A stretch of DNA of 64,000 nucleotides from JAVBKX01 sp031553835 (GTDB lineage Bacteria; Bacteroidota; Bacteroidia; Bacteroidales; Azobacteroidaceae), in the NCBI GenBank assembly GCA_031553835.1, contig JAVBKX010000004.1, positions 62,001 through 126,000 on the forward strand, written 5' to 3'. Below, one piece after another: positions 27,341 to 35,655 of this stretch. The position numbers and the translations under genes were made by a program. Positions within the stretch are counted from its first letter, which is position 1, and each line of letters opens with the position of its first letter. The notes below the pieces were generated by a model. That model had not been told where the DNA came from, made no database searches, and saw only the letters and a list, made by a program, of their open reading frames with translations.

Positions 27341-27431
27341 TGGGTAATTTTTTACCCATTAAGAAAATCACTTTTTTGACAACCGTAACCTGCTGACAAT
27401 CAGCGTGTAATTTTTTACCCATTAAGAAAAT
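27341..27431. repeat. Two 25-base direct repeats with a hairpin
   Basis: The same 25 bases occur at 27344-27368 and 27407-27431, 63 bases apart (GTAATTTTTTACCC then ATTAAGAAAAT). The first copy is embedded in the perfect palindrome TGGGTAA-TTTT-TTACCCA (27341-27358). A shorter AAGAAAAT element also precedes it at about 27323. The array lies between the TPR/HTH gene and the DUF3244 promoter. Confidence 0.85.
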
Positions 27432-27469
27432 ATTTTTTTGCACCCTAAACAATCTATATTGATATTGGT

Positions 27470-27477
27470 TACCTTTG
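27470..27477 (+). promoter_or_regulatory. -7 element (TACCTTTG) for the DUF3244 gene
   Basis: TAnnTTTG match 71 bases upstream of the ATG at 27548 and 39 bases after the direct repeats. It argues against the upstream in-frame start at 27482. Confidence 0.5.
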
Positions 27478-27547
27478 ACTCTTGAATGATGCACCATATC
27501 TGTCACTAACATCTGTCACATTTATTTATTTAAGACTTTGTATATTT

Positions 27548-27976
27548 ATGAAAGCAACAATGCGCCTCTTTCTATTAGTATCGCTAAGTATTGTTTTGGG
27601 TACCTCTAACAGCTTTGCAAGAACGACTGTCGATGACAAGACTATTGATCTAAGAGGCACCGTTCAAAAACGCCCGCTCAAATCTCCGCCATCCGGAAAT
27701 CCGACTGGTAGTCCTTCAGACAATGTGGATTGGTTCGTAAAGGCCACTCTTAATACACACACATTAACTATTTCGTTTTTCGATATAGCACAAGGGGTTA
27801 CGATTTCTGTGTATCACGAAACAGAAGGGCTGGTATCTGAAGAAACAACCGATGTGAACGCCACATCAATCTTTACCATCGACTTATCGACGCTTCAAAA
27901 CGGCAACTACGAAATTTGGATTCACAATAACCAAGGAATGAACATCTCTGGATACTTCCTGTTGGAAGACGAATAA
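27548..27976 (+). CDS. Small secreted DUF3244-like protein
   Basis: 142 residues with a signal peptide (MRLFLLVSLSIVLGTSNSFA after a short lead). The mature part has the DUF3244 pattern: a Pro-rich link, LTISFFDIAQGVTISVYHE, IFTIDLSTLQNGNYEIWIHNN and a final GYFLLED, predicting a small Ig-like beta-sandwich. Function unknown. DUF3244 genes often sit beside TPR/HTH regulators in Bacteroidales, as here. The ATG at 27560 is an equally possible start. Confidence 0.78.
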   Translation: MKATMRLFLLVSLSIVLGTSNSFARTTVDDKTIDLRGTVQKRPLKSPPSGNPTGSPSDNVDWFVKATLNTHTLTISFFDIAQGVTISVYHETEGLVSEETTDVNATSIFTIDLSTLQNGNYEIWIHNNQGMNISGYFLLEDE

Positions 27977-28161
27977 GTAGTGTCGTGGTTCTTACAAAAA
28001 AGTAAGGTTTTGGCAAATACCCCCTCGGTATATTCATAACCCCACCAAAACACTACAAAAAAGTATGAACTATAAAATACAAGGAGGCGGGTGTAAAGGT
28101 ACGCATTATTTTTATAATTCTTGCAATTTTTTTACTCAATTTTCACTTTTTTTTGTAGCCG
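27977..28161. other. Intergenic region with small repeats, no gene seen
   Basis: GTAGTGT at 27977-27983 is inverted as ACACTAC at 28050-28056, and TACAAAAAAGTA occurs in both arms' vicinity (about 27992 and 28054). The pattern may be a decayed palindromic element. A short open frame from 28065 has no supporting features and is not called. Confidence 0.35.
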
Positions 28162-28198
28162 AGTCCAACTCTCTTGTGAAAAACAAGAAGTTGGACTA
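28162..28198. promoter_or_regulatory. Long hairpin overlapping the HAD promoter
   Basis: AGTCCAACT and AGTTGGACT pair (9 bases), with an inner CTTGT/ACAAG stem and a GAAAA loop, followed by ATTTTTG. It has terminator form, yet it contains the -33 TTG (28174-28176) and touches the -7 element. Confidence 0.7.
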
Positions 28199-28204
28199 TT
28201 TTTG
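28174..28204 (+). promoter_or_regulatory. Promoter for the HAD hydrolase
   Basis: TTG at 28174-28176, a 20-base spacer, and TATTTTTG at 28197-28204 match the Bacteroidetes consensus. The ATG at 28227 is 22 bases downstream, which rules out the longer upstream reading. Confidence 0.65.
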
Positions 28205-28226
28205 TACCCAACTAATAAACATCAAA

Positions 28227-28853
28227 ATGATTAAAAAAATTAAAAATATCGTCTTTGACTTAGGTGGAGTCATCCTTACTTTAGATCGAGATGAAGCTGT
28301 CAGACGTTTTATTGAAATTGGAGTAGAAGATGCGGTGGAATTATTGGATCCTTACCACCAAAAAGGAATTTTTCTTGAACTGGAAGAAGGAAAACTTTCC
28401 CGCGAAGATTTTTACGAAGCGCTCAGACACATCACCGGTAAAGCAATACCCAACGAAAATATTGATTACGGATGGCTGGGTTTTATCAAAGATGTGCCTG
28501 AATATAAATTGGATATGCTGGATGAATTGCGAAAGGATTTCAATGTGTTTTTATTAAGCAATACCAATCCGATTATTATGGATTGGGCCAAAAGTCGCCA
28601 GTTTTCTAATCGGGAAAAACCGCTCGATCAATATTTTGACAAAATGTATCTATCGTATGAAATAGGGTTTACCAAACCGGATCTCCGAATTTACCGGCAT
28701 CTTTTGCAAGATTCAGGCATCGATCCTTTGGAATCTTTATTCATCGATGACGGATCTGCCAATATAGAAGCGGGAAAAATGCTGGGGATGTCCACTTATC
28801 AACCTGAAAACGGTGAAGACTTCAGGCATATTTTTAAAAATATGCTCTTTTAA
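28227..28853 (+). CDS. HAD-family phosphatase
   Basis: 208 residues from the ATG at 28227. Motif I is VFDLGGVIL (with Gly-Gly in place of the second Asp-Gly-Thr, as in the YihX/epoxide-hydrolase-like group), motif II is FLLSNTNP, and motif III/IV is GFTKPDLRIY with FIDDGSANIEAG. A helical cap follows motif I. It probably hydrolyses a small sugar phosphate or nucleotide. Its last 20 bases overlap the convergent SpoIID gene. Confidence 0.9.
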   Translation: MIKKIKNIVFDLGGVILTLDRDEAVRRFIEIGVEDAVELLDPYHQKGIFLELEEGKLSREDFYEALRHITGKAIPNENIDYGWLGFIKDVPEYKLDMLDELRKDFNVFLLSNTNPIIMDWAKSRQFSNREKPLDQYFDKMYLSYEIGFTKPDLRIYRHLLQDSGIDPLESLFIDDGSANIEAGKMLGMSTYQPENGEDFRHIFKNMLF

Positions 28854-30135
28854 TATTACTGTGATTAAAATATCGCCGTAAAATTTCATGCGCAGTATAG
28901 CCTTCTGCTGCCATCATCGCCGCTCCAATTTGACATAAACCGACGCCATGCCCCCAACCAGCCCCGGTCAACACAAACGACCGGGGAAGACTGTTGGCAT
29001 CTCTCGCCGGCACATCCACCACAAAAGCAGAACTGTACAAATGAGTCTCTGAAAGCGTTCTTCGGATCTCTAACTCTTTGCCTATCACCATCGTCCGTGC
29101 TGTACCAACAATTTCCAACCGGACGATACGACCTGATTTTCCCCGCTCTAAAGGCAACAACGCCTGGATTTGACCAAAGTCAACTCCTGTCTTTTTATAA
29201 ATCAGAGCGGATATTTCTTGTTGGGTATATGTTACCGACCAGCGATAAAAATCGGAAGTTTCCTGATCATAATCATTCAGCACCTGTGATAACACGCTAA
29301 AATCATGAGTATTACAAAAAGCTGGAGGTGACGTACGAATCCATTCTTCCCAAGAAGTAAAAGCAGGAGGTGTATTGCAACAAGTTACCGATTCCAAATA
29401 CGGGATATGCACAGGTTGCCAGCAATTTTCAAATTCTTCGGTTATTCCACCACAACATTTGGAAAAACGGGCATCGCAAACCTGATCTTCATACATTAAT
29501 ATCATCCCGGCCGTTTTCCGAACAGCCTCTTTTACTATTGGAGAGGTTACTTTGGTAATTCCCTGATAACGTTGACAATGATCATCGGCACAAACATCGA
29601 ACAAGGCATGATTTTCGCGATCATACCAACGAATTATTTCATCCTGACCCTGTGGTCGGGATGCAGTGCAAGTTGTTTCGCTTTTTTTATTTGCCAATTG
29701 AGCCAACAACCAGGAACGAGATGTTATTGCATGAGCTTTCAAGAGTTCAAGAGAACTGGTAGCATTCATTTCCGAAGAAATTACACTTAACAAATATTCT
29801 TCAACCGGCAATTCATTAATTAGCACACATTGCTGATTATCAATCACAAAACGCAAACTTCCCTGAAATGTTTGCGTTTCTAAACGTTCCCAATGAAATT
29901 GTATTCCGATTTTTACATCCGGCACATCAAATGACGCAGCCTGGCTATACACAGGGCGAAGAGAAAAAGTGGCAAAAGACTGATTACCAAAGCGAATGAC
30001 GCCCTCACTAAATTCGACAACCTGCTCTCCTTCGACAAACATTCCGGTCTGTTCCAACCGAAAAATTCCATTCAGCCTGAACCGGATGATAGGATTACTT
30101 ACAATACCTACACAAATCGTTGGTTGTACCATCAT
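28834..30135 (-). CDS. SpoIID/LytB-domain protein
   Basis: 433 residues. The SpoIID domain spans about 105-425: LINELPVEEYLLSVISSEMN, LKAHAITSRSWLL with the catalytic-type Glu in SSEM, CDARFSKCCGG, and GAGWGHGVGLCQIGA near the end. SpoIID of sporulators is a lytic transglycosylase acting on denuded glycan. This host is not a sporulator, so the substrate may differ. There is no signal peptide, which is odd for a wall enzyme. Its ATG overlaps the upstream DUF4922 stop (TAATG), and it is the last gene of a four-gene reverse operon. Confidence 0.9.
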   Translation of the reverse strand: MMVQPTICVGIVSNPIIRFRLNGIFRLEQTGMFVEGEQVVEFSEGVIRFGNQSFATFSLRPVYSQAASFDVPDVKIGIQFHWERLETQTFQGSLRFVIDNQQCVLINELPVEEYLLSVISSEMNATSSLELLKAHAITSRSWLLAQLANKKSETTCTASRPQGQDEIIRWYDRENHALFDVCADDHCQRYQGITKVTSPIVKEAVRKTAGMILMYEDQVCDARFSKCCGGITEEFENCWQPVHIPYLESVTCCNTPPAFTSWEEWIRTSPPAFCNTHDFSVLSQVLNDYDQETSDFYRWSVTYTQQEISALIYKKTGVDFGQIQALLPLERGKSGRIVRLEIVGTARTMVIGKELEIRRTLSETHLYSSAFVVDVPARDANSLPRSFVLTGAGWGHGVGLCQIGAAMMAAEGYTAHEILRRYFNHSNIKRAYF

Positions 30136-31010
30136 TATTTTAATACTTCGTCAAAAATATCCTTAATATCCTGTGATGTCACTTTACTAAAATCTTCTTC
30201 CCTTACGGTAATGATTTTTCCCGCCATTTCCACACTGGCAGGACTAATCAGCAATTGTTGTTCTCCGGAAACATAAAACCGGTCGGGACGATGCTTTTTT
30301 CTTTCAAACACACACAATATCCAATACTGCTTTTTTGTATCATACCAGGCAAGCAAATTCACATTTTCCTCACTTCGATTATAGAAATAATTCGACAATT
30401 CTGATATTGAAACACTTTCCAATATATAAAAACGACGCATTGTATCGTCAATTTGATAATGGGTTAGCGTTTCAGAACGATGTTCCTGTGTACCGTATTT
30501 GCTTTTTAATGATTCGTAATCTACATACAGAGGAAATTCTTCTGATATACCTGCCTGAAAATGAAGGTGTTCAGGAGCAGAAGCGCCACAATGAGGGCCG
30601 TTATAAAAAACAACAAATCCGGGTAATGCATGCGCAATATTCAGCAATGTATCCAGTTCATTTTCTATGGTTTGCGGCGTATGCAATTTAGAAACAATCG
30701 TTAGATGCCGGGAAAAAACCGGATATGGATTACACAGGATATCAAACCGGTCATCAAAAGGTTGAACCTTTTGCTCTTTCGGGCGATTTTTTTCGCAGAG
30801 AAAACAATTATCCACAGTCTTCGATTCTCCCTGATTGGCAACCACAGAGCGTACTCGTTCCGGATTAAACTGAATGTCACAATAGCAGGTGTCGAATTGG
30901 AATCGCCTGGTTTTCACTTTTTTCAGCGATTCATAATTCGCATGAGCCAATTCCCAGCCGGCAAGTTGTTGATCAAAAAATGCTGTTATATTCCAATCAC
31001 TTACACTCAT
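30135..31010 (-). CDS. DUF4922 protein with HIT-superfamily-like active site
   Basis: 291 residues from the ATG at 31010, which overlaps the glycosyltransferase stop as ATGA. CFLCEKNRPKEQ is a Cys pair. VVFYNGPHCGASAPEHLHFQ contains H-L-H-F-Q (His148, His150, Gln152), the HxHxQ signature of nucleotidyl-transferring HIT-superfamily enzymes such as GalT and Ap4A phosphorylase. It is annotated only as DUF4922 in my knowledge. Given the glycosyltransferase next to it, a nucleotide-sugar phosphorylase or uridylyl/guanylyl transferase is a reasonable inference, not proven. Confidence 0.85.
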   Translation of the reverse strand: MSVSDWNITAFFDQQLAGWELAHANYESLKKVKTRRFQFDTCYCDIQFNPERVRSVVANQGESKTVDNCFLCEKNRPKEQKVQPFDDRFDILCNPYPVFSRHLTIVSKLHTPQTIENELDTLLNIAHALPGFVVFYNGPHCGASAPEHLHFQAGISEEFPLYVDYESLKSKYGTQEHRSETLTHYQIDDTMRRFYILESVSISELSNYFYNRSEENVNLLAWYDTKKQYWILCVFERKKHRPDRFYVSGEQQLLISPASVEMAGKIITVREEDFSKVTSQDIKDIFDEVLK

Positions 31011-32344
31011 CTGCCAACCTGTTGACGGGCCTGCAATTCCCAAGTCCGGATTCTATCTTTATACAAATTAAATGCATTACCTTTTTCTATACTAATGGAT
31101 GCATCCGAATTGCCTTCCCAGCGCCGGCACAGATATAACACGTCGTAAATCCGTCCGATTTGATATTTCCGAGAAATCCTCAAACCAATCGCATAATCTT
31201 CTCCGTAACTGGTATTTGGCAGATTCATCTGCCTTAAAACAGGAGTGTAAAACGCGCGAGGAGCGCCCAATCCATTGATACGTAATGCATTATTTCGTCC
31301 ATTTTCTGGTGTCCATTCTTTATGGTCAATTACACCCGGAGGAAGCGTTTCCAATTCAAAATTTACAATTTTGTAAGTGCCCACTACCATTGCACATTGC
31401 TGCTGGTAAAAAGCATTGACTATGATTTCCAACACTTGTGGGTGGGCATATAAATCGTCACTATCCAGCTGTACGGCAAATTTACCACAAGCGGGATGAT
31501 GAACTGCGGCATTCCAACATCCTCCGATATTCAGATTATTTTCCCGGGGAATTAAATGAATCACGCGTCGATCTTCCGCATATTTTCGAATTACCTCAGT
31601 CGTTCCGTCTGTGGAATGATTATCAATAATTATGAGATTAAATGGGAAAGTGGTTTCCTGGTTCAAGACAGAAAGAATGGCATCCTCAATTGTTTTCACC
31701 CGATTGCGAACGGGGATAATAACAGAGGCCTCTACATCAAACGGAGTGTCTTCAAAATGTACCGGTTGAAATTCAGGAGTTAAAAAGGCGCCAATTTCTT
31801 TCAAATGGTTGGTACAAGCCTCCTCCATCTCTATCTGCACACTCCGGTTTTTAGGATCCACATAAGCAAATTGTTTGTCTTCCGAAGAAACTGCATCCGG
31901 TACAACAACCGTATATAAACATTCATTGATATGTATCAACGGGCTATCTTGAGATATTCTCAACCTTAAATCATACCAGCCGGCATATTGATAATGAGTC
32001 TGCATTTGGGATACTGTTTGTTTTAAAACACTGTTTTTTATCAAAATCACAGGCCCAAAATCAAAATCATCCCGCAAACTACCTGCCTGATAATCAATTA
32101 ATGGATGAACAACTATGGCTCCATCTTTTTCATCCCAATAATCGGAATAAATCCATCCGGCACCAGTATCACAAGCTATTTGCAACATTCGTTCCAATCC
32201 CAGCGGTGCAATCCTGACATGTTGATCAAACCTGAATAATACATAATCGGAATGAACAGACATAGACATTTCCCTGATCTTTTCAGTAGAAATCAACCGG
32301 TTATCAAAAAATATTTCATCAACCACTTTCATTTTGGCTGTCAT
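31007..32344 (-). CDS. Family-2 glycosyltransferase with a second N-terminal GT-like half
   Basis: 445 residues. The C-terminal half (about 205-440) is a standard GT-A domain: ASVIIPVRNRVKTIEDAILSV, LIIIDNHSTDGT and VQLDSDDLYA (DxD-type). The N-terminal half (about 30-150) shows a shorter, similar pattern (YVLFRFDQHVRI, GAGWIYSDYWDE), suggesting a degenerate or partner domain. It would transfer sugars from a nucleotide donor in the cytoplasm. It starts nine bases after the OPT transporter stop and overlaps the DUF4922 gene by four bases. Confidence 0.88.
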   Translation of the reverse strand: MTAKMKVVDEIFFDNRLISTEKIREMSMSVHSDYVLFRFDQHVRIAPLGLERMLQIACDTGAGWIYSDYWDEKDGAIVVHPLIDYQAGSLRDDFDFGPVILIKNSVLKQTVSQMQTHYQYAGWYDLRLRISQDSPLIHINECLYTVVVPDAVSSEDKQFAYVDPKNRSVQIEMEEACTNHLKEIGAFLTPEFQPVHFEDTPFDVEASVIIPVRNRVKTIEDAILSVLNQETTFPFNLIIIDNHSTDGTTEVIRKYAEDRRVIHLIPRENNLNIGGCWNAAVHHPACGKFAVQLDSDDLYAHPQVLEIIVNAFYQQQCAMVVGTYKIVNFELETLPPGVIDHKEWTPENGRNNALRINGLGAPRAFYTPVLRQMNLPNTSYGEDYAIGLRISRKYQIGRIYDVLYLCRRWEGNSDASISIEKGNAFNLYKDRIRTWELQARQQVGR

Positions 32345-32353
32345 ATCCGGTAT

Positions 32354-34429
32354 TTAACTTTCTTTTTTAGCTTTCATACTGTCCCAAATCAGGTAAGCAC
32401 ACAATAATGTCAGCATTCCTATTGCCACCCAAACAGCTCCATTACTTTCTGTCCAAGTGGTGTTGATAAAACTGTATTGTTCCTGAATCGCCAATGCCTG
32501 TTCCGAGCCGGATTCAATGCCTAACGCCGCCATCTTACTTTCGACCATCGATGATTGCACAAACTTAATGATAGCACTGATCACTCCCATCAACGCTCCT
32601 CCTGCTATAAGACCGGACGCTAACAAGGTTCCTTTTTCCTGCCTGACGGTATTTAATTCTTTGTCTTTAGACCGCGTACTTACGTACCAACTGATGGCTC
32701 CTCCCAACAAGAGAGGTGTATTTAATTCCTGCGGAATGAACATTCCCAATGCAAATGCTAAGGCCGGAACTTTCATGAAAGTAAGGAGTATAGCCAATAA
32801 GGCTCCGATTCCATAAAGTAACCAGGGCGCCCCTGAACCCGACATCAACGGATCGATGACCGCCGCCATGGCATTAGCCTGAGGCGCCGCTAACTGACCA
32901 CTGGTAAAGCCGTATGTTTTATTCAAAATCATGATCACTCCGCCTACGGTAATAGCTGACACTAACACGCCTAAAAATTTCCAGGATTCCTGCTTGACAG
33001 GAGTTGTGCCCAGCCAGTAACCGATCTTCAGGTCGGTGATAAATCCGCCGGCAGTGGACAATGCTGTACAAACCACTCCTCCCATGATCATGGCGGCAAG
33101 CATACCCTCGGTTCCTTTCAATCCGACGGCCACCAATACGACCGAAGCCAAAATCAAGGTCATTAAGGTCATTCCCGAAACAGGATTGGTCCCGACAATG
33201 GCAATCGCATTAGCCGCTACCGTAGTAAACAAGAATGCTATAAATACAATCAGCAATAATCCGATTAAAGCATATAGTAAATTGTGAATTACCCCAAAAT
33301 AAAAGAAAATAAAGATCAGAATGATCGTTATAATACTCCCTACCGCTATGATTTTCATGGATAAATCACGTTGTGTACGGATAACATTTTTCTCTGCCGT
33401 CCCGCTTTTTCCTTTAAATTCTTTCGCAGCAAGCTGTATGGCGCTTTTAATGATACTCCAGGAACGGATAATGCCTATAATACCGGCCATTGCAATCCCT
33501 CCGATCCCGATGTGGCGCGCATAATATTTGAAAATCTGCTCCGGTGACATGTCTGCGACTGCCAGGGTAATGGCAGGATCCCATTGATTAAGTACCTGAT
33601 CTCCAAACAAAGCAGACATGGCCGGGATAATAACGAGCCAGACCAAAAAAGAACCGGCACATATAATAGCCGAATATTTTAATCCGACAATATAACCCAA
33701 CCCTAAAACCGCCGCGCCGGAATTAATTTTGAGCACTAATTTGGCTTTGTCGGCCAATAGTTCGCCTGCATGCACCACACGGGTGGAAATCACTTCATTC
33801 CACGAGCCGAAAGTGGCAGCTAAAAAATCATATATTCCTCCGATTAATCCGGCAAAAATCAATGGCTTGGCCTGATTACCTCCCTTTTCTCCGGAAACCA
33901 GCACCTGTGTAGTAGCTGTCGCTTCGGGAAAAGGAAATTTCCCATGCATGTCGGCTACAAAATATTTCCGGAAAGGAATCAGAAATAAGATCCCTAACAT
34001 TCCTCCGAGCAATGAACTTAAAAACACCTGCCAAAAATTGACGGTCAATTCCGGATATTTGGATTGAAGAATATATAAAGCGGGTAATGTAAAAATCGCG
34101 CCGGCGACTATCACTCCCGAACTGGCCCCGATGGATTGAATGATCACATTTTCCCCTAATGCATTTTTTCGCTTGAAAGAAGCAGATAAACCGACCGCAA
34201 TAATCGCAATCGGGATGGCGGCTTCAAATACCTGGCCGACTTTCAATCCCAAATAAGCCGCAGCAGCAGAAAACAAAACGGCCATCAACAAGCCCCACGC
34301 AACAGACCAAACGGTTACTTCGGAATAATTTTTCAAGGGAGACATCAGCGGTTTGTATTCTTCTCCCGGCTGTAATTCCCGATATGCATTCTCGGGCAAT
34401 CCTGTTACTTTGTCATTTTCAGTACTCAT
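32354..34429 (-). CDS. OPT-family oligopeptide transporter
   Basis: 691 residues with about 16 membrane helices. VWSVAWGLLMAVLFSAAAAYLG, the EAAIPIAI block, GLKYSAIICAG and repeated glycine-rich helices are typical of bacterial OPT transporters. Proton-coupled uptake of small peptides or metal chelates is the family role; the substrate here is unknown. First gene of the reverse operon with the glycosyltransferase, DUF4922 and SpoIID genes, an association that could mean uptake of a wall-derived glycopeptide. Confidence 0.93.
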   Translation of the reverse strand: MSTENDKVTGLPENAYRELQPGEEYKPLMSPLKNYSEVTVWSVAWGLLMAVLFSAAAAYLGLKVGQVFEAAIPIAIIAVGLSASFKRKNALGENVIIQSIGASSGVIVAGAIFTLPALYILQSKYPELTVNFWQVFLSSLLGGMLGILFLIPFRKYFVADMHGKFPFPEATATTQVLVSGEKGGNQAKPLIFAGLIGGIYDFLAATFGSWNEVISTRVVHAGELLADKAKLVLKINSGAAVLGLGYIVGLKYSAIICAGSFLVWLVIIPAMSALFGDQVLNQWDPAITLAVADMSPEQIFKYYARHIGIGGIAMAGIIGIIRSWSIIKSAIQLAAKEFKGKSGTAEKNVIRTQRDLSMKIIAVGSIITIILIFIFFYFGVIHNLLYALIGLLLIVFIAFLFTTVAANAIAIVGTNPVSGMTLMTLILASVVLVAVGLKGTEGMLAAMIMGGVVCTALSTAGGFITDLKIGYWLGTTPVKQESWKFLGVLVSAITVGGVIMILNKTYGFTSGQLAAPQANAMAAVIDPLMSGSGAPWLLYGIGALLAILLTFMKVPALAFALGMFIPQELNTPLLLGGAISWYVSTRSKDKELNTVRQEKGTLLASGLIAGGALMGVISAIIKFVQSSMVESKMAALGIESGSEQALAIQEQYSFINTTWTESNGAVWVAIGMLTLLCAYLIWDSMKAKKES

Positions 34430-34454
34430 TCTATTTCATTTTTTTCTTGGAAAA

Positions 34455-34462
34455 CAAAGGTA
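34455..34462 (-). promoter_or_regulatory. -7 element (TACCTTTG) for the OPT operon
   Basis: Minus-strand TAnnTTTG match 26 bases before the OPT ATG. It lies back to back with the recR element at 34504-34511. Confidence 0.5.
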
Positions 34463-34503
34463 CTGTTTATTTTTAAAGATTTGCAAACCATTGCGAAATG
34501 TCG

Positions 34504-34511
34504 TACTTTTG
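34504..34511 (+). promoter_or_regulatory. -7 element (TACTTTTG) for recR
   Basis: TAnnTTTG match 20 bases upstream of the ATG at 34532. It lies inside the extended reading frame that begins at a TTG at 34481 and so argues for 34532. Confidence 0.55.
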
Positions 34512-34531
34512 TTGAAAATTTTCAACCGTTA

Positions 34532-35158
34532 ATGATACAAAAGTTTCCTTCTGCCTTACTGGAAAATGCAGTCAATGAATTTGCCAAACTGCCTGGGATA
34601 GGACGAAAAACGGCATTAAGGCTGGCATTGCATGCTCTAAAAAGAACTCCGGAAGAAGTAATTACTTTTGGTCAATCGATCATTGATTTGCGCAACCATG
34701 TGCAATATTGTAATGTATGCCACAATATTTGCAATTCGGCGACCTGTAGTATTTGCAGCGATCCCAACCGCGACGCTTCGTTGGTTTGTGTTGTGGAAAA
34801 TATTAAAGACGTAATGGCGATCGAAAATACCGGTCAATTCAGAGGATTGTATCATGTATTGGGGGGCATCATTTCGCCGATGGATGGAATTGGCCCCGGC
34901 GACCTGCAAATTGAAAGTTTAATTCAGCGCGCTAAAAATGAAAAAATCGATGAGATTATTTTAGCCTTGAGTACCACCATGGAAGGTGATACCACCAATT
35001 TTTATATTTACCGGAAATTATCCGGAATCAATATCAAAATCAGTTTAATCGCCCGTGGAGTTTCCATCGGCGACGAAATAGAATACACTGATGAATTGAC
35101 GCTGGGACGATCCATTTTAAATCGTACGGCCTTTAGCGACTCATTCCAATTCAAATAA
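34532..35158 (+). CDS. recR: Recombination protein RecR
   Basis: 208 residues from the ATG at 34532. A helix-hairpin-helix (FAKLPGIGRKTALRLA) is followed by a four-Cys zinc finger (CNVCHNICNSATCSIC) and a Toprim domain starting at LVCVVENIKDVMAIENTG. It acts with RecF/RecO in loading RecA at single-strand gaps. Head of a forward run with three further genes at 5-21 base spacings. Confidence 0.96.
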   Translation: MIQKFPSALLENAVNEFAKLPGIGRKTALRLALHALKRTPEEVITFGQSIIDLRNHVQYCNVCHNICNSATCSICSDPNRDASLVCVVENIKDVMAIENTGQFRGLYHVLGGIISPMDGIGPGDLQIESLIQRAKNEKIDEIILALSTTMEGDTTNFYIYRKLSGINIKISLIARGVSIGDEIEYTDELTLGRSILNRTAFSDSFQFK

Positions 35159-35179
35159 AAACTTAAAACTTAAAACCTG

Positions 35180-35650
35180 ATGTTTATTGCAGTAGATTTT
35201 GACGGAACTATCGTAGAGGAAGCATATCCCAAAATTGGAAAACCGATTCCTTTTGCTATCGACGCATTAAAACGGTTACAGGAAGAAGATAATCACAAAA
35301 TTGTCTTATGGACAGTGCGTGAAGGCGCATATCTGCAAGAAGCCGTTGATTATTGTGCCAACCAGGGATTGCATTTCTATGCCGTAAATAAAAATTATCC
35401 TGAAGAAGAAGAAAGAAATCCCCGGAAACTGATGGCCGATGTCTTTATCGATGATCGCAGCGTAGGCGGTTTACCCGACTGGGGCATGATTTACAAAATG
35501 ATCAAAGCCGGAGGTAAAAACCTGTATAATTTTGAAGCCATCATGATGCATGATGCCGAAGATGATAACATCCGAAGAAGAAATTCGAAAAAGAACTTTT
35601 TCCTTCGATTGGGAGAAGCAATCGAGCGGTCGAAGGGATACCGGTATTAA
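35180..35650 (+). CDS. Small HAD-like hydrolase (BT0820 type)
   Basis: 156 residues. It opens with FIAVDFDGTIVEE (HAD motif I, both Asp present). KIVLWTVREGAYLQEAV gives motif II (Thr), and ADVFIDDRSVGGLPDWGMIY gives the acidic motif IV. There is no cap domain. It belongs to the short HAD group typified by BT0820 of Bacteroides thetaiotaomicron, whose substrate I do not know. It lies 21 bases after recR. Confidence 0.88.
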   Translation: MFIAVDFDGTIVEEAYPKIGKPIPFAIDALKRLQEEDNHKIVLWTVREGAYLQEAVDYCANQGLHFYAVNKNYPEEEERNPRKLMADVFIDDRSVGGLPDWGMIYKMIKAGGKNLYNFEAIMMHDAEDDNIRRRNSKKNFFLRLGEAIERSKGYRY

Positions 35651-35655
35651 CAACA

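Noticed and set aside
28065..28226. N-terminal extension of the HAD hydrolase to 28065
   Set aside because: It would run through the hairpin and the consensus promoter at 28174-28204. The hydrolase motif I starts right after the ATG at 28227.
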